A DNA stretch of 64,000 nt from Arthrobacter sp. ZGTC131 (GTDB taxonomy: Bacteria > Actinomycetota > Actinomycetes > Actinomycetales > Micrococcaceae), in NCBI RefSeq assembly GCF_002929275.1, contig NZ_PJIK01000004.1, positions 124,001-188,000 of the forward strand. The letters are read 5' to 3'. The notes beneath the pieces are model-generated. The model ran no database searches. It was given only the letters and a program-made list of their open reading frames with translations, and was not told the DNA's origin. Below, piece after piece: positions 52,641-61,206 of the stretch (position 1 is its first letter; the number at the start of each line of letters is the position of its first letter). The position numbers and the translations under genes were made by a program.

Positions 52641-53195
52641 TTACAGGACTTTGAAGTAGTCGAACGGTTCCTTGCAGTCCTGGCACACGTACAGCGCCTT
52701 GCAGGAGGTGGAACCGAAGCGGGTGAGTTCCTTGGTGTTCAGCGACGAGCACTGCGGGCACTTCACGGCCAGGCTGAGCCGGACCGGTCCGGAGTGTCCG
52801 CCGGCGGCGGCCTTGCCGCTGGGCGGGGCGATGCCGTACTCCTGCAGCTTGGCCTTGCCGGCGTCCGTCATCCAGTCCGTGGTCCAGGCCGGGGCCAGCA
52901 CCAGCTCCACGTGGACGCTGGGGTAGCCATCCTTCCGGAAGGCGGCCTTGAGGTCGTCCCGGATGGCGTCCATCGCCGGGCAGCCCGAGTACGTGGGCGT
53001 GATGGTGACCTGCACAGCGGGCACCAGCCCGCCGTCGTCGAACAGCCGGACACTGCGCAGGATCCCCAGATCCTCGATGGTGAGCACCGGGATCTCCGGA
53101 TCACACACCGTGGCGGCGACGGCCCAGGCCTTCTCCTCCGCGGTGGGTCCGGTGATGGTTTCGAAGTCCGAGACGTACATGGCCACGGCGGTCAC
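52641..53195 (-). CDS. paaD: Phenylacetyl-CoA epoxidase maturation protein PaaD
   Basis: 184 aa from GTG 53195, overlapping the paaC stop (GTGA). The DUF59/MIP18-type core is VCDPEIPVLTIEDLGILRSV and TPTYSGCPAMDAI, with the conserved Cys in SGCPAM. The C-terminal Cys-x2-Cys pairs (KCPQCSSLN, YVCQDCKEP) form a zinc ribbon. It is thought to help assemble the metal centre of the epoxidase. The gene order is that of the standard paaABCDE operon. Confidence 0.94.
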   Translation of the reverse strand: MTAVAMYVSDFETITGPTAEEKAWAVAATVCDPEIPVLTIEDLGILRSVRLFDDGGLVPAVQVTITPTYSGCPAMDAIRDDLKAAFRKDGYPSVHVELVLAPAWTTDWMTDAGKAKLQEYGIAPPSGKAAAGGHSGPVRLSLAVKCPQCSSLNTKELTRFGSTSCKALYVCQDCKEPFDYFKVL

Positions 53196-54109
53196 CAGCT
53201 TGCTCCGGGATGCTCCCGGGCCAGCACCTGCATCTCGGCGAGGATGTACCCCAGGTGCTCTGAGTGCTTGCCGCGGCGTCCGCCGCCCGGCGCTGCCGGC
53301 GTCTCCGGCACCTCCAGCTCGGCTTCGGCCAGGATCTCGCCGGTGAGGCGGTCAAAGTCCGCCTTCAGGCTGGAAGGCTCGACGGCGGCACCGGCGTCAG
53401 CCAGGCGGGTGGTCAGCTCATCATCCGCGAAGAGCTCGGCGACGTACGGCCAAACGAGCTTCAGGCCATGGATCATCTTCTCGCGTGACACCTCGGTACC
53501 CTGAGCCAGCCGGATGATCCACTGGGCGCTGTGGTCGCGGTGGTAGTCCACTTCCTTCACGGCCTTGGCGGCGATGGCGGCGAGCGTGGCGTCCGTGGAT
53601 TCGGTCAGGCGGCGGTACAGCTCGAACTGGTAGTAGCTCACCACGAACTGCCGCGCGATGGTGACGGCGAAGTCGCCGTTCGGCTGCTCGAACAGGTGGG
53701 CGGAGCGGAACTCGTGCTCGCGGCGGAAGTAGGCGAGTTCATCCTCGCTCTTCTCCCACGCTCCCCCGGCGTACGTGAGGAAGGAGCGGGCATGGCCCAG
53801 CTGGTCCAAGGCGATGTTGCCCAGGGCCACGTCCTCCTCCAGCTCGGGGGCTCGGGAGATCCAGTGACCCAGGCGCTGGGCCAGGATGAGGGCGTCGTCG
53901 CCGAGGCGCAGGGCGTACTCGGCCACGTCCTCGGAGGGCTTCACCAGGCCGGTGCGGACCTCGAGGGCGATGTCCTCCGGGCGGAGCGCGTTGCCCGGCG
54001 TGATGCGGGTGGCGCTGGCGGACGAATCACCGCTACCGGCGACGCCCACGGAGATGTCGCCGTGGCCGGTTGTTTCCTCAGTGTGTTCCGTCTGTTCCGG
54101 CGTGGTCAC
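53192..54109 (-). CDS. paaC: Phenylacetyl-CoA epoxidase structural subunit PaaC
   Basis: 305 aa from GTG 54109, overlapping the paaB stop (GTGA); longer frames are shadows. A Thr/Ser-rich lead (1-35) precedes the ferritin-like four-helix domain (YALRLGDDALILAQRLGHWI, VALGNIALDQLGHARSFLTY, KEVDYHRDHSAQWIIRLAQG). PaaC is catalytically inactive in known complexes and stabilises PaaA. Downstream the stop overlaps paaD, so the five genes are translationally chained. Confidence 0.93.
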   Translation of the reverse strand: MTTPEQTEHTEETTGHGDISVGVAGSGDSSASATRITPGNALRPEDIALEVRTGLVKPSEDVAEYALRLGDDALILAQRLGHWISRAPELEEDVALGNIALDQLGHARSFLTYAGGAWEKSEDELAYFRREHEFRSAHLFEQPNGDFAVTIARQFVVSYYQFELYRRLTESTDATLAAIAAKAVKEVDYHRDHSAQWIIRLAQGTEVSREKMIHGLKLVWPYVAELFADDELTTRLADAGAAVEPSSLKADFDRLTGEILAEAELEVPETPAAPGGGRRGKHSEHLGYILAEMQVLAREHPGASW

Positions 54110-54543
54110 AGGTGCTTCACCCCTTCGCTCTTGGTGTAGTACGTGGCGTGCCGGTAGTCCTTGCCCTGCGGGGACTCGAAGAACGAGCCCTTTGCGTCCG
54201 GATCGCTGGCGGCGATGGCATCGGCCGGGACCACCCAGATGGACACGCCCTCGTTGCGGCGGGTGTAGAGGTCGCGGGCGTTGCGGAGTGCCATGGCGGC
54301 ATCCGGCGCGTGCAGGCTGCCGGCGTGGACGTGCGAGAGTCCGCGGCTGGACCGGACAAAGACCTCCCAGAGCGGCCAGACGCTGCGGTCGGGGGTTGGG
54401 CTGGTTGAGCTCGTCGAAACCGAACTGGTGGAACCCGAGTCTGCCGAGGCCGGGCCTGCCGGACCTGCCGGGACCTTCGCCGCCGAGCTTTCTACGTCGC
54501 CGGCGGAGCTGGCCGGTACTTCCGGGTTGCCGTGGGGGCTCAT
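54106..54543 (-). CDS. paaB: Phenylacetyl-CoA epoxidase subunit PaaB with repeat-derived N-terminus
   Basis: 145 aa from ATG 54543, overlapping the paaA stop (ATGA). The core (about 52-145) is standard: [20 protein letters not shown], then [20 protein letters not shown] and [16 protein letters not shown]. PaaB normally has about 95 residues. The extra 50 are Ser/Thr/Pro/Ala-rich, and the TGGTTGAGC-type repeat is read here as [10 protein letters not shown]. The extension looks like a repeat insertion tolerated in frame or an upstream start; the overlap with paaA argues that the long form is used. Confidence 0.92.
   Translation of the reverse strand: MSPHGNPEVPASSAGDVESSAAKVPAGPAGPASADSGSTSSVSTSSTSPTPDRSVWPLWEVFVRSSRGLSHVHAGSLHAPDAAMALRNARDLYTRRNEGVSIWVVPADAIAASDPDAKGSFFESPQGKDYRHATYYTKSEGVKHL
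54402..54421. repeat. Copy of the TGGTTGAGC...GTCGAAACC element inside paaB
   Basis: The plus strand reads TGGTTGAGCTCGTCGAAACC, which differs from the six-copy element of the E2 gene (on its coding strand TGGTTGAGCCTGTCGAAACC) at two bases. It codes on the opposite strand here, so it enters a different protein motif. Confidence 0.85.
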
Positions 54544-55568
54544 GCTGCGAATTCCTTTTCTGCGTGCTTGCGTGCCTGTTTTGCCGCATAAGCTGCGGCT
54601 GCTTCGCGAACCCAGGCGCCGTCGTCGTGCGCTTCGCGGCGGCGCTCAAGCCGCTGGGCGTTGCAGGGGCCGCGGCCGGCGAGGACTTCCTTGAACTCTT
54701 CCCAGTCCAGCGGGCCGTGCTCCCACTTTTTGGTCTCTTCGTTGAAGCGGACTTCGCTGTCCGGGAGGGTGAGGCCCAGGACCCTGACCTGCTCCACCAT
54801 CATGCCGACGAAGCGGCTGCGCAGTTCATCGTTGCTGAAGCGCTTGATGTTCCAGGCCATGGACTGCTTGGAGTTGGGCGAATCGTCATCCGGCGGGCCG
54901 AACATCATCAGCGCCGGGGCGTACCAGCGGTTCACGGCGTCCTGGGCCATCTGCTTCTGCGCGGGCGTGCCGTTGGAGAGTTCCAGCAGGATCTCGAAGC
55001 CCTGGCGCTGGTGGAAGGATTCTTCCTTGCAGATGCGGACCATGGCCCGGCCGTAGGGCCCGTAGGAGGCGCGGCAGAGCGGCACCTGGTTGCAGATGGC
55101 GGCGCCGTCCACCAGCCAGCCGATGGCACCCATGTCCGCCCAGGTCAGTGCCGGGTAGTTGAAGATGGAGGAGTAGCGGGCCTTGCCGGCGATGAGGTCG
55201 TCCATCATCTTGTCGCGGCTCTGGCCCAGCGTCTCGGCGGCGGAGTAGAGGTAGAGCCCGTGGCCGGCCTCGTCCTGGACCTTGGCCATGAGGATGGCCT
55301 TGCGCTTCAGGCTCGGCGCGCGGGAGATCCAGTTGGCCTCCGGCTGCATGCCGATGATCTCCGAGTGCGCGTGCTGCGAGATCTGGCGCAGGAGGGTCTT
55401 GCGGTACGCGGCCGGCATCCAGTCCTTCGGCTCGATCCGGGAGTCCTCAGCCATGACCTTGTCGAAGTATGCCTGGCCTTCGGCTTCGAGCCGTGCCTGT
55501 TCGTCAGCTTCGTCCCTTCCCGGGACCGCCGGCTGGTCAGGCACTGACTGCAGATTCTGCGCTGCCAT
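54540..55568 (-). CDS. paaA: Phenylacetyl-CoA epoxidase catalytic subunit PaaA
   Basis: 342 aa, first gene of the operon. The di-iron ferritin-like helices carry [40 protein letters not shown] and [20 protein letters not shown], with the E-x2-H ligand pairs. It inserts one oxygen atom into the aromatic ring of phenylacetyl-CoA. The gene starts at ATG 55568; a TetR-type operator candidate lies about 40 bases upstream. Confidence 0.95.
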   Translation of the reverse strand: MAAQNLQSVPDQPAVPGRDEADEQARLEAEGQAYFDKVMAEDSRIEPKDWMPAAYRKTLLRQISQHAHSEIIGMQPEANWISRAPSLKRKAILMAKVQDEAGHGLYLYSAAETLGQSRDKMMDDLIAGKARYSSIFNYPALTWADMGAIGWLVDGAAICNQVPLCRASYGPYGRAMVRICKEESFHQRQGFEILLELSNGTPAQKQMAQDAVNRWYAPALMMFGPPDDDSPNSKQSMAWNIKRFSNDELRSRFVGMMVEQVRVLGLTLPDSEVRFNEETKKWEHGPLDWEEFKEVLAGRGPCNAQRLERRREAHDDGAWVREAAAAYAAKQARKHAEKEFAA

Positions 55569-55608
55569 GGTTGCTCCTATGCATTCACGTCCGTACTCGG
55601 AAATTATT

Positions 55609-55628
55609 TACCGACCGTTCGTTCAGGA
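55609..55628. promoter_or_regulatory. Candidate PaaR-type operator upstream of paaA
   Basis: TACCGACCGTTCGTTCAGGA at 55609-55628 is an imperfect dyad and fits the ACCGNNCGNNCG core reported for TetR-family phenylacetate regulators in actinobacteria. It lies 41-60 bases before the paaA start, where repression would act. No regulator gene is adjacent in the window. Confidence 0.55.
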
Positions 55629-55753
55629 TATGCGGAAGCGAGGAAGGCCGTCAAGCACATGCACCGCTCACACCGAAGGCAAGGGACCTTGCCAGCATGT
55701 GGTTCAGCCTCAAGGCCAAGCGTCACAGTAATAGGGCATCCGACTATGTCTGG

Positions 55754-55797
55754 CGGGTAAAATATCACCAACGTCGGTCTCATTTGGGGGAAATCTC
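55754..55797 (+). promoter_or_regulatory. Promoter-like box and leader of the acyltransferase gene
   Basis: CGGGTAAAAT at 55754-55763 matches the box before the EPS kinase gene (26601). GGTCTCATTTGGGGGA follows, with GGGGGA six bases before TTG 55798; GGTCTCAGGGGGA precedes the LANTG gene start in the same way. Confidence 0.4.
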
Positions 55798-57993
55798 TTG
55801 TCTATGACTCATGCCCGCGTGCCGCTAAGGCGGGCCACTCAAGGCAAAGCGAGTTTCTCGGCCGTGAGGACCGACAATTCCGGCGGACGAAAGCGCTATG
55901 ACATCCAGGGCCTTCGCGCACTGGCAGTTGTCCTGGTTATTGCGGATCACCTGCTGGCTTACCCCACCGGCGGCTTCATCGGCGTGGATGTCTTCTTCGT
56001 GATCTCCGGTTTCGTGATCACTGCCAGCCTGATCCGGGAGCATGACAAAAACGGCAGGATCTCCTTGGCGGACTTTTACCGGCGCCGGGCGCGACGTATC
56101 CTGCCGCTGGCATCGGTAGTTATCGTCCTGTCGCTCATCGCGTCATGGGCTGTGTTCTCCACTGCGCGCTTCGCGGGCATTGCACAGGACGGCCTGTGGG
56201 CGTTCCTGTCTGCGGCCAACTGGCATCTGGCCATTATCGGAACTGACTACATGCAGGCCGGAGGGACAGTGTCCCCGCTACAGCACTTCTGGTCGCTGGC
56301 CGTCGAGGAACAGTTCTACATTGTTTGGCCATGGCTAATCGTGCTCATGCTCGGGTGGGGGGCTTCCAAGCTGGGCCGTTCGTCTTCCGGAGCCCGGCGA
56401 TCACTTGGTCTAGCCATGCTTGCCGTGGTCGGAGCATCGTTTGTCTTCGCCATGTGGGAAAGCTCCGCTGCACCCACAGTCGCATACTTCTCTACGTTTT
56501 CCCGTGCCTGGGAGCTCGGCTGCGGCGGTCTGTTGGCCGTCCTCGCGCCGGTTCTGCTGCGCATCCCGGACCGTGTCAGGCCCGCTTTAGCCTATCTCGG
56601 CCTCGCAGGAATCATCTTCGGCGCCTTCGCCATGACGCCGGAATTGACCTTCCCGGGTCCATGGGCAGCGGTGCCGGTCCTTGCAACCATGGCGGTCATC
56701 TCCGCAGGGACCGGAGGGAAGCAACGGCTGCTGGCTCCACTGACGAATCGCGCCTCCCGCTACCTGGGCGACATTTCATACTCCCTGTACTTGTGGCACT
56801 TTCCCGTAATCATTCTTCTTGAAGCACTTCGGCCATCGAGTGGCGTCGTAGACCACGCCATTGCTGCAGCCCTCACCTTGGCGCTGTCAGCATGGTCCTA
56901 TCACTCCATCGAAGAGCCAGTCAGGCACTCGCAATGGCTTGAAACCAAGGCAGCCAAAGCGCCGCGCGAGACCGGGAACCGGCTAGTCTTTGGAGCGGTC
57001 ACTACTCTTGCCCTGGCTGCCGCCATCGTCGTGAGCTTCACCTTGGCGAAGGCCGCCCCGGTCACCCCAACGGCTGTTGCGCCCCCGGTCGTGTCGCCGG
57101 GTGCTTCCTCCTCTGCTGCTGCAAACACCCCCGCAGCAAACCTGAGCCAGGAACTCACTCTCGCTCTCTCGGCGTCTCAGTGGCCGGAGCTTACGCCTGC
57201 GATCGACACGCTTGGAAACGAGGCGAAAGCGCCTGAATGGGTCGAGGACGGATGTCTGGCCGACGAGCGAGGCGCACTGGAAGACCCCACAGAGAATGCA
57301 GCCCGTTGCACCTACGGAGACGCAGCGGCCAAGAAGACGGCAGTAGTTCTCGGCGACTCAGTGGCCATCAGCTACGTTCCAGGCATACGCGCCGCACTTG
57401 AGCCGCGGGGATTCAAGGTCCTTGTTTACACTATGCAGCAGTGCCCGGCTGCGGAGGTTGATGTCATCAAATCTTCCAAATCGGCCCACCCCAAGTGCGC
57501 CCCATTCCGGACCTGGGCCCTTCAGCAAGTAGCCTCCATAAAGCCTGACATGGTGGTCGTTTCCAGCTCAACGGGAACGTTGGCGCGTCTTGCCAGTGGA
57601 GCGACGGGCGGTGCGGCGGCCGACGAGTGGGCCGAGGCGTCTAAAAAGCTGTACGCAGAACTCTCTGCCTCGGCTAAACAAGTCTTTGTGCTTGACCCGC
57701 CTCCACGCGGCCGCAAGTTCGCTGAGTGCGCCACGAAGATAAGCACGCCTGGGGACTGCGCGTCGAAGGTGCAGCAACTCTCACTGGACATGACGGCCGC
57801 CGGGCGGTCGGGCCTTGACCCTGCCAGGCAGCCGAACGTTCACTTCGTGGATACCGTTGGATGGTTCTGCGTAGCCGGGAACTGCCCCGCTTTCGCCGGA
57901 ACGTCACCTATGCATGCAGACGGTGCCCACCTCACGGCAGCCTATTCAAAGTCACTTAGTCCCGTGCTGTCCGAAGTGCTTGCCGTCAAGTAA
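55798..57993 (+). CDS. Acyltransferase-3/SGNH membrane O-acetyltransferase (OafA-like)
   Basis: 731 aa from TTG 55798 with GGGGGA upstream; ATG 55804 is also possible. The first 380 residues hold about ten membrane helices with the acyltransferase-3 landmarks: YDIQGLRALAVVLVIADHLL (His), FFVISGFVI and DFYRRRARRILP. After a Ser/Ala/Pro linker (about 425-460) the outside SGNH-like domain starts (VVLGDSVAISYVPGIRAALE) and ends with the DGAHLT Asp-His. It acetylates a surface polysaccharide or peptidoglycan. It is not part of an operon. The leader shares features with EPS genes. Confidence 0.9.
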   Translation: MSMTHARVPLRRATQGKASFSAVRTDNSGGRKRYDIQGLRALAVVLVIADHLLAYPTGGFIGVDVFFVISGFVITASLIREHDKNGRISLADFYRRRARRILPLASVVIVLSLIASWAVFSTARFAGIAQDGLWAFLSAANWHLAIIGTDYMQAGGTVSPLQHFWSLAVEEQFYIVWPWLIVLMLGWGASKLGRSSSGARRSLGLAMLAVVGASFVFAMWESSAAPTVAYFSTFSRAWELGCGGLLAVLAPVLLRIPDRVRPALAYLGLAGIIFGAFAMTPELTFPGPWAAVPVLATMAVISAGTGGKQRLLAPLTNRASRYLGDISYSLYLWHFPVIILLEALRPSSGVVDHAIAAALTLALSAWSYHSIEEPVRHSQWLETKAAKAPRETGNRLVFGAVTTLALAAAIVVSFTLAKAAPVTPTAVAPPVVSPGASSSAAANTPAANLSQELTLALSASQWPELTPAIDTLGNEAKAPEWVEDGCLADERGALEDPTENAARCTYGDAAAKKTAVVLGDSVAISYVPGIRAALEPRGFKVLVYTMQQCPAAEVDVIKSSKSAHPKCAPFRTWALQQVASIKPDMVVVSSSTGTLARLASGATGGAAADEWAEASKKLYAELSASAKQVFVLDPPPRGRKFAECATKISTPGDCASKVQQLSLDMTAAGRSGLDPARQPNVHFVDTVGWFCVAGNCPAFAGTSPMHADGAHLTAAYSKSLSPVLSEVLAVK

Positions 57994-58164
57994 ACACAGG
58001 TTTCAGGGGTTCGCCCATGGCCAAGCTGGGCGAAAGGTCGAGACCAAAACCCAGATTAATAGAGCGCAGGCTTCTATTTCAGGGCAGCCGTCAGGGGCCA
58101 TCTCAGGCCGGCGGAACCGCAGCTCGCGCAGGGCGATGCCGCCGCAGAACCCCTCTGACCGGTA

Positions 58165-59031
58165 CTAGGCCTGCCCGGCTGTTTCGATGAACGTGCCCGG
58201 CGGCATCCCTGCGCCGAAGACCGGCCCCGCCAAAGGACGCTTCGCCCTCAGCTCCTCAGCAGTCTCGTGCCGAATGCGCCGAACCACCCATGGAAGCAGG
58301 TAGTTCCGCGCCCAGACGAGGTCACCCACCCTGGCGGCTCGCCAGCTGCTCTGCGGCAAGTCCTTGGGCTGCAGCGGCTGTAGGGTGTGCGGGACGTTGA
58401 GGGTGTCCAGCACCATCATGGCGATGGTGTGGTAACCCAGCGGGGAAAAATGCAGCCGGTCCGGATCCCACATCCGCGGGTCCGTGAGTTGCCGCAGCGC
58501 CCACAGGTCCGCGATCAGGGCGTCATGCCGGGACGCGATGGTCCGGATGTTTTCGTTGAAGATGGCCAACTTGGCGCGGTTGCGGCCCAGCACGGGAGTG
58601 GATCCCCAGTCCGGCCCGGTGAACAGGACAATCGTGGCGCCCGATAGCCCCAGCAATTGGACGCCGGCATCCAGCTGGACGGCCAGGCGGTCCGGGTCCG
58701 TGCCGCGGAAGACAAGATCGTTCCCGCCCGCCGACAAGGTGATGAGGTCCGGCTTCAGGGCCAGCGCCGGCCCGGCCTGCTGGTCCAGGATTTCTTCCAG
58801 CAGCAGTCCCCGGATGGCCAGGTTGGCGTACGCGAAGTCCTCATGGCCGATGCTGAGTTCTTCCGCTACTCGGTCCGCCCAGCCGCGCAGGCCGCCCGGG
58901 CTGCGGGGCTCGGGATCGCCCACGCCTTCGGTGAATGAGTCCCCCATGGCCACGTAACGGCTCCAGGGGTGGGGTGCCGCTGTTCGTTTCGCAGCGGAGC
59001 CTCGGGGTTCAAAGCGGCCGACGTTGTGCAT
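58165..59031 (-). CDS. SGNH/GDSL hydrolase
   Basis: 288 aa. Block I is YVAMGDSFTEGVGDPEPRSP with the nucleophile Ser, block III is LSAGGNDLVFRG, and block V is RLHFSPLGYHTIA with His (the Asp-x2-His spacing is WDPDRLH). There is no signal peptide, so it is probably cytoplasmic. This actinobacterial subgroup hydrolyses acyl esters; the substrate is unknown. It is monocistronic, and a small 8-bp hairpin lies between it and the convergent acyltransferase gene (58010-58034). Confidence 0.87.
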   Translation of the reverse strand: MHNVGRFEPRGSAAKRTAAPHPWSRYVAMGDSFTEGVGDPEPRSPGGLRGWADRVAEELSIGHEDFAYANLAIRGLLLEEILDQQAGPALALKPDLITLSAGGNDLVFRGTDPDRLAVQLDAGVQLLGLSGATIVLFTGPDWGSTPVLGRNRAKLAIFNENIRTIASRHDALIADLWALRQLTDPRMWDPDRLHFSPLGYHTIAMMVLDTLNVPHTLQPLQPKDLPQSSWRAARVGDLVWARNYLLPWVVRRIRHETAEELRAKRPLAGPVFGAGMPPGTFIETAGQA

Positions 59032-59198
59032 CGCCTCGTCCTTCCCTCGCCGCCCCGGTGCGGTACGCCAGGGGCGTTACTGACAAAACGTTCCAGAGGC
59101 CTCCGGAATTCCGCAAGAGCCCGCGAAATCCAGAGAATCTTCGCCCGAATTCGGCCCGCGGGGTACGGGAGGCCGGCTGGCCAGCCGTAAAGCCGGCC

Positions 59199-59633
59199 CT
59201 AGATCCGGTCGAGCAGCTCGGCCCGCTTCCTGACTGACTTGACGAAGCCAGCCATGGGCCGATTCGTGAGGTGCAGCGTGTGCCCGCCCAGCAGGTGAAG
59301 AAGCCCGCTGTGCTCGTCTTTCACGTGCAAGTGGGTCAGGCCTTCCATGGGTTCGATTGTGAACGTCCGGGCCGTCTTCGACAGCCCCAGGGGCAGGCTT
59401 GCGGTCCAGATCATGACGTGGCCGGGCAGTTGCTGGACCCGCACCCGAATGTTCCGGCGCTCCGAGCCGGCGGGGCGGATCCGGATCCGTCCGCCGTTGC
59501 GCAGCTCTCCGTCGACAGCGGCGATGCCGGATTCCCAGACGTTCAGGTTGCCTGCGTCTGTGAGGACAGCCCAAACGGTCGATGGGCGCGCGTTGATGAG
59601 GGCTTCGGATTCGAGGGAATGCATGCCGGACAT
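59199..59633 (-). CDS. SRPBCC (START-like) family protein
   Basis: 144 aa. INARPSTVWAVLTDAGNLNV is the opening strand and helix of the START/Bet-v1 fold. The rest has alternating strands (IRIRPAGSERR, HVMIWTASLPLGL, RTFTIEPMEGLTHLHV) and a closing helix. Such proteins bind a hydrophobic ligand in a cavity, and some are cyclases or toxin-like. No ligand residues can be named. It stands alone between an SGNH hydrolase and a small gene. Confidence 0.8.
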   Translation of the reverse strand: MSGMHSLESEALINARPSTVWAVLTDAGNLNVWESGIAAVDGELRNGGRIRIRPAGSERRNIRVRVQQLPGHVMIWTASLPLGLSKTARTFTIEPMEGLTHLHVKDEHSGLLHLLGGHTLHLTNRPMAGFVKSVRKRAELLDRI

Positions 59634-59699
59634 CTTAGGGGCCGGGTGTTGGCGATATCGCCGTTACGGGCGAAGTTCACTCAGTGTTCGCCTGGGCGG

Positions 59700-59957
59700 T
59701 CAGGCGGCTGCCGGTCCGGGATCCCGGTCCGGAGTGGACGGCAAAAGCCGGAGCGGGCACCGCAGGACGCGCAGCTGATCGAGGTCCAGCAGCTGGCGGG
59801 TTCCTGTCCGTGAATCCAGGATCCAGAACATGTCCAGCTCCGGGACGACTGCCAGCACGCGGCCCCGGTGCAGGGGCCGTTCACCGTGGAACGCTTCGAT
59901 CCGGTCCCCCGGGGAAAGCTCTGCACAGGAGCGGATCTGCCTGCCTTGAAGGTCCAT
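59700..59957 (-). CDS. Small SH3-like hypothetical protein (85 aa)
   Basis: ATG 59957 with AAAGGAACC upstream is better than longer frames. The body alternates strands (LSPGDRIEAFHGERPLHRGR, VLAVVPELDMFWILDSR, RQLLDLDQLRVLR) in a small SH3-like barrel pattern, followed by a Pro/Asp-rich end. Cytoplasmic. I know no function, although such one-domain proteins often bind nucleic acid or act as adaptors. It is in the same orientation as the SRPBCC gene, 66 bases apart. Confidence 0.65.
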   Translation of the reverse strand: MDLQGRQIRSCAELSPGDRIEAFHGERPLHRGRVLAVVPELDMFWILDSRTGTRQLLDLDQLRVLRCPLRLLPSTPDRDPGPAAA

Positions 59958-60165
59958 GACGGTTCCTTTCCCTGTCTTGGTGGCACCAGTGTGGGCTCCC
60001 TGAGTTGCATCGACATGACGCCCTGATGACTTCTTCATGAATGCGGGCAATCACTCATTCGCTGCCTGGTAGTGGCCCCCCTTTTCGACAGGTCTCCGGG
60101 TGGTTTGTTGCTGTCCGGAGCCCTGCTCGTTCCCGGCTCCGCACGTCCCTGTCACCCACCGGAAC

Positions 60166-61017
60166 CTAGCCGGAGTGGTGCGCGTCCTCAGGGTCCTCAG
60201 GTGAGCTATCACGCCGTTCCTTCACCAGCTTGCTGACGCTCACCAGCCGCAGCGCGGTCACCAGCAGGATCCCGCCAAAAACGTTAAAGACCACCACATA
60301 GGAAAACCAGCCGAGCCACTCGAGGTAGTTGATGTCCGCACCCGCGTGGATGGCACCGAAGATCAGCAGCGAGTCCAGAATCGAATGGAAGAGCTGCAGC
60401 CCGTAGAGCAGGAAAGCGCCAACGACGGCGGCCGCGATCTTGCCGGTCACGCTGTCCGTCCCGTGCTGCATGCGGGTCATCAACGTGATGGTGCTCCCCG
60501 CCAACACGGCAAGACACACAGTTCTCCAATTGAACCCGGCGTCGAGGTAGTAGTTGGCTTCCTTCGTGATGGTCTCGCTCCACTGCGGGAACGCCGTCAT
60601 GATCAATGCCATGAACAGCCAACCGCCCACTAGGTTGGCAATGAGTGTGCCGCCCCAGAGCTTCCCGAGCTGCGCGTAGCTTGCCTCCCGTGCAGCGACG
60701 GCCGCAATGGGCACCAGGAAGCCTTCCGTGAACAGCTCGCTCTTGGCTAGCAGGAGGGCGATGAGGCCTGCGCTGAATGCCAGCCCCGCGAGAAGGTGGT
60801 TCTCGGTCTCATGGAGAACTCCGAGGTAGGCCATAATGCCAATGCCTATCTCGATCCCGCCGAACAATCCGGTGAGGAGCACGTCCCGAAAGGAGCGGTT
60901 CAGCCGTTGCGCGCCTTCCTCAACCGTGCGGTCGAAGGCTTCCTCCACCTCCTCCTCAACCGGGCCTGCGTTGTCGCCGAGTTCCCGCCGTCGTGCATCG
61001 CCGTCGGTGTCGCTCAT
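60166..61017 (-). CDS. Formate/nitrite transporter (FNT) family protein
   Basis: 283 aa. Six membrane helices are visible (about 45-260). FTEGFLVPIAAVAA gives the first half-helix region, and FSILD-like FHSILDSLLIFGAIHAGADI gives the second. The cytoplasmic lead is acidic (VEEEVEEAFDRT). FNT channels carry formate, nitrite or other weak acids. This subgroup with a long acidic lead lacks known substrates in actinobacteria. It diverges from the phosphatase gene by 190 bases. Confidence 0.85.
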   Translation of the reverse strand: MSDTDGDARRRELGDNAGPVEEEVEEAFDRTVEEGAQRLNRSFRDVLLTGLFGGIEIGIGIMAYLGVLHETENHLLAGLAFSAGLIALLLAKSELFTEGFLVPIAAVAAREASYAQLGKLWGGTLIANLVGGWLFMALIMTAFPQWSETITKEANYYLDAGFNWRTVCLAVLAGSTITLMTRMQHGTDSVTGKIAAAVVGAFLLYGLQLFHSILDSLLIFGAIHAGADINYLEWLGWFSYVVVFNVFGGILLVTALRLVSVSKLVKERRDSSPEDPEDAHHSG

Positions 61018-61206
61018 TCCTGTCGCCTATCCGTCTGGAAGTGTGTGGCCATTCTACTGTTGTGGGATGAGAGGCCCGCGGGAGGGTCCTTGGTTAAGGG
61101 GGTTGCCGCGCTGCAGGCGGTTCCGCCGCAACCCGCGGGCGCCCTCGTGTTAAGTTGAAACATGCGGACAGACCTGTCCGCCTCTGCCCCCGGAAAGAGC
61201 CAACAC

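Noticed and set aside
58010-58034. Terminator after the acyltransferase gene
   Set aside because: An 8-bp perfect stem exists, but no T-run follows; too weak to list as a terminator.
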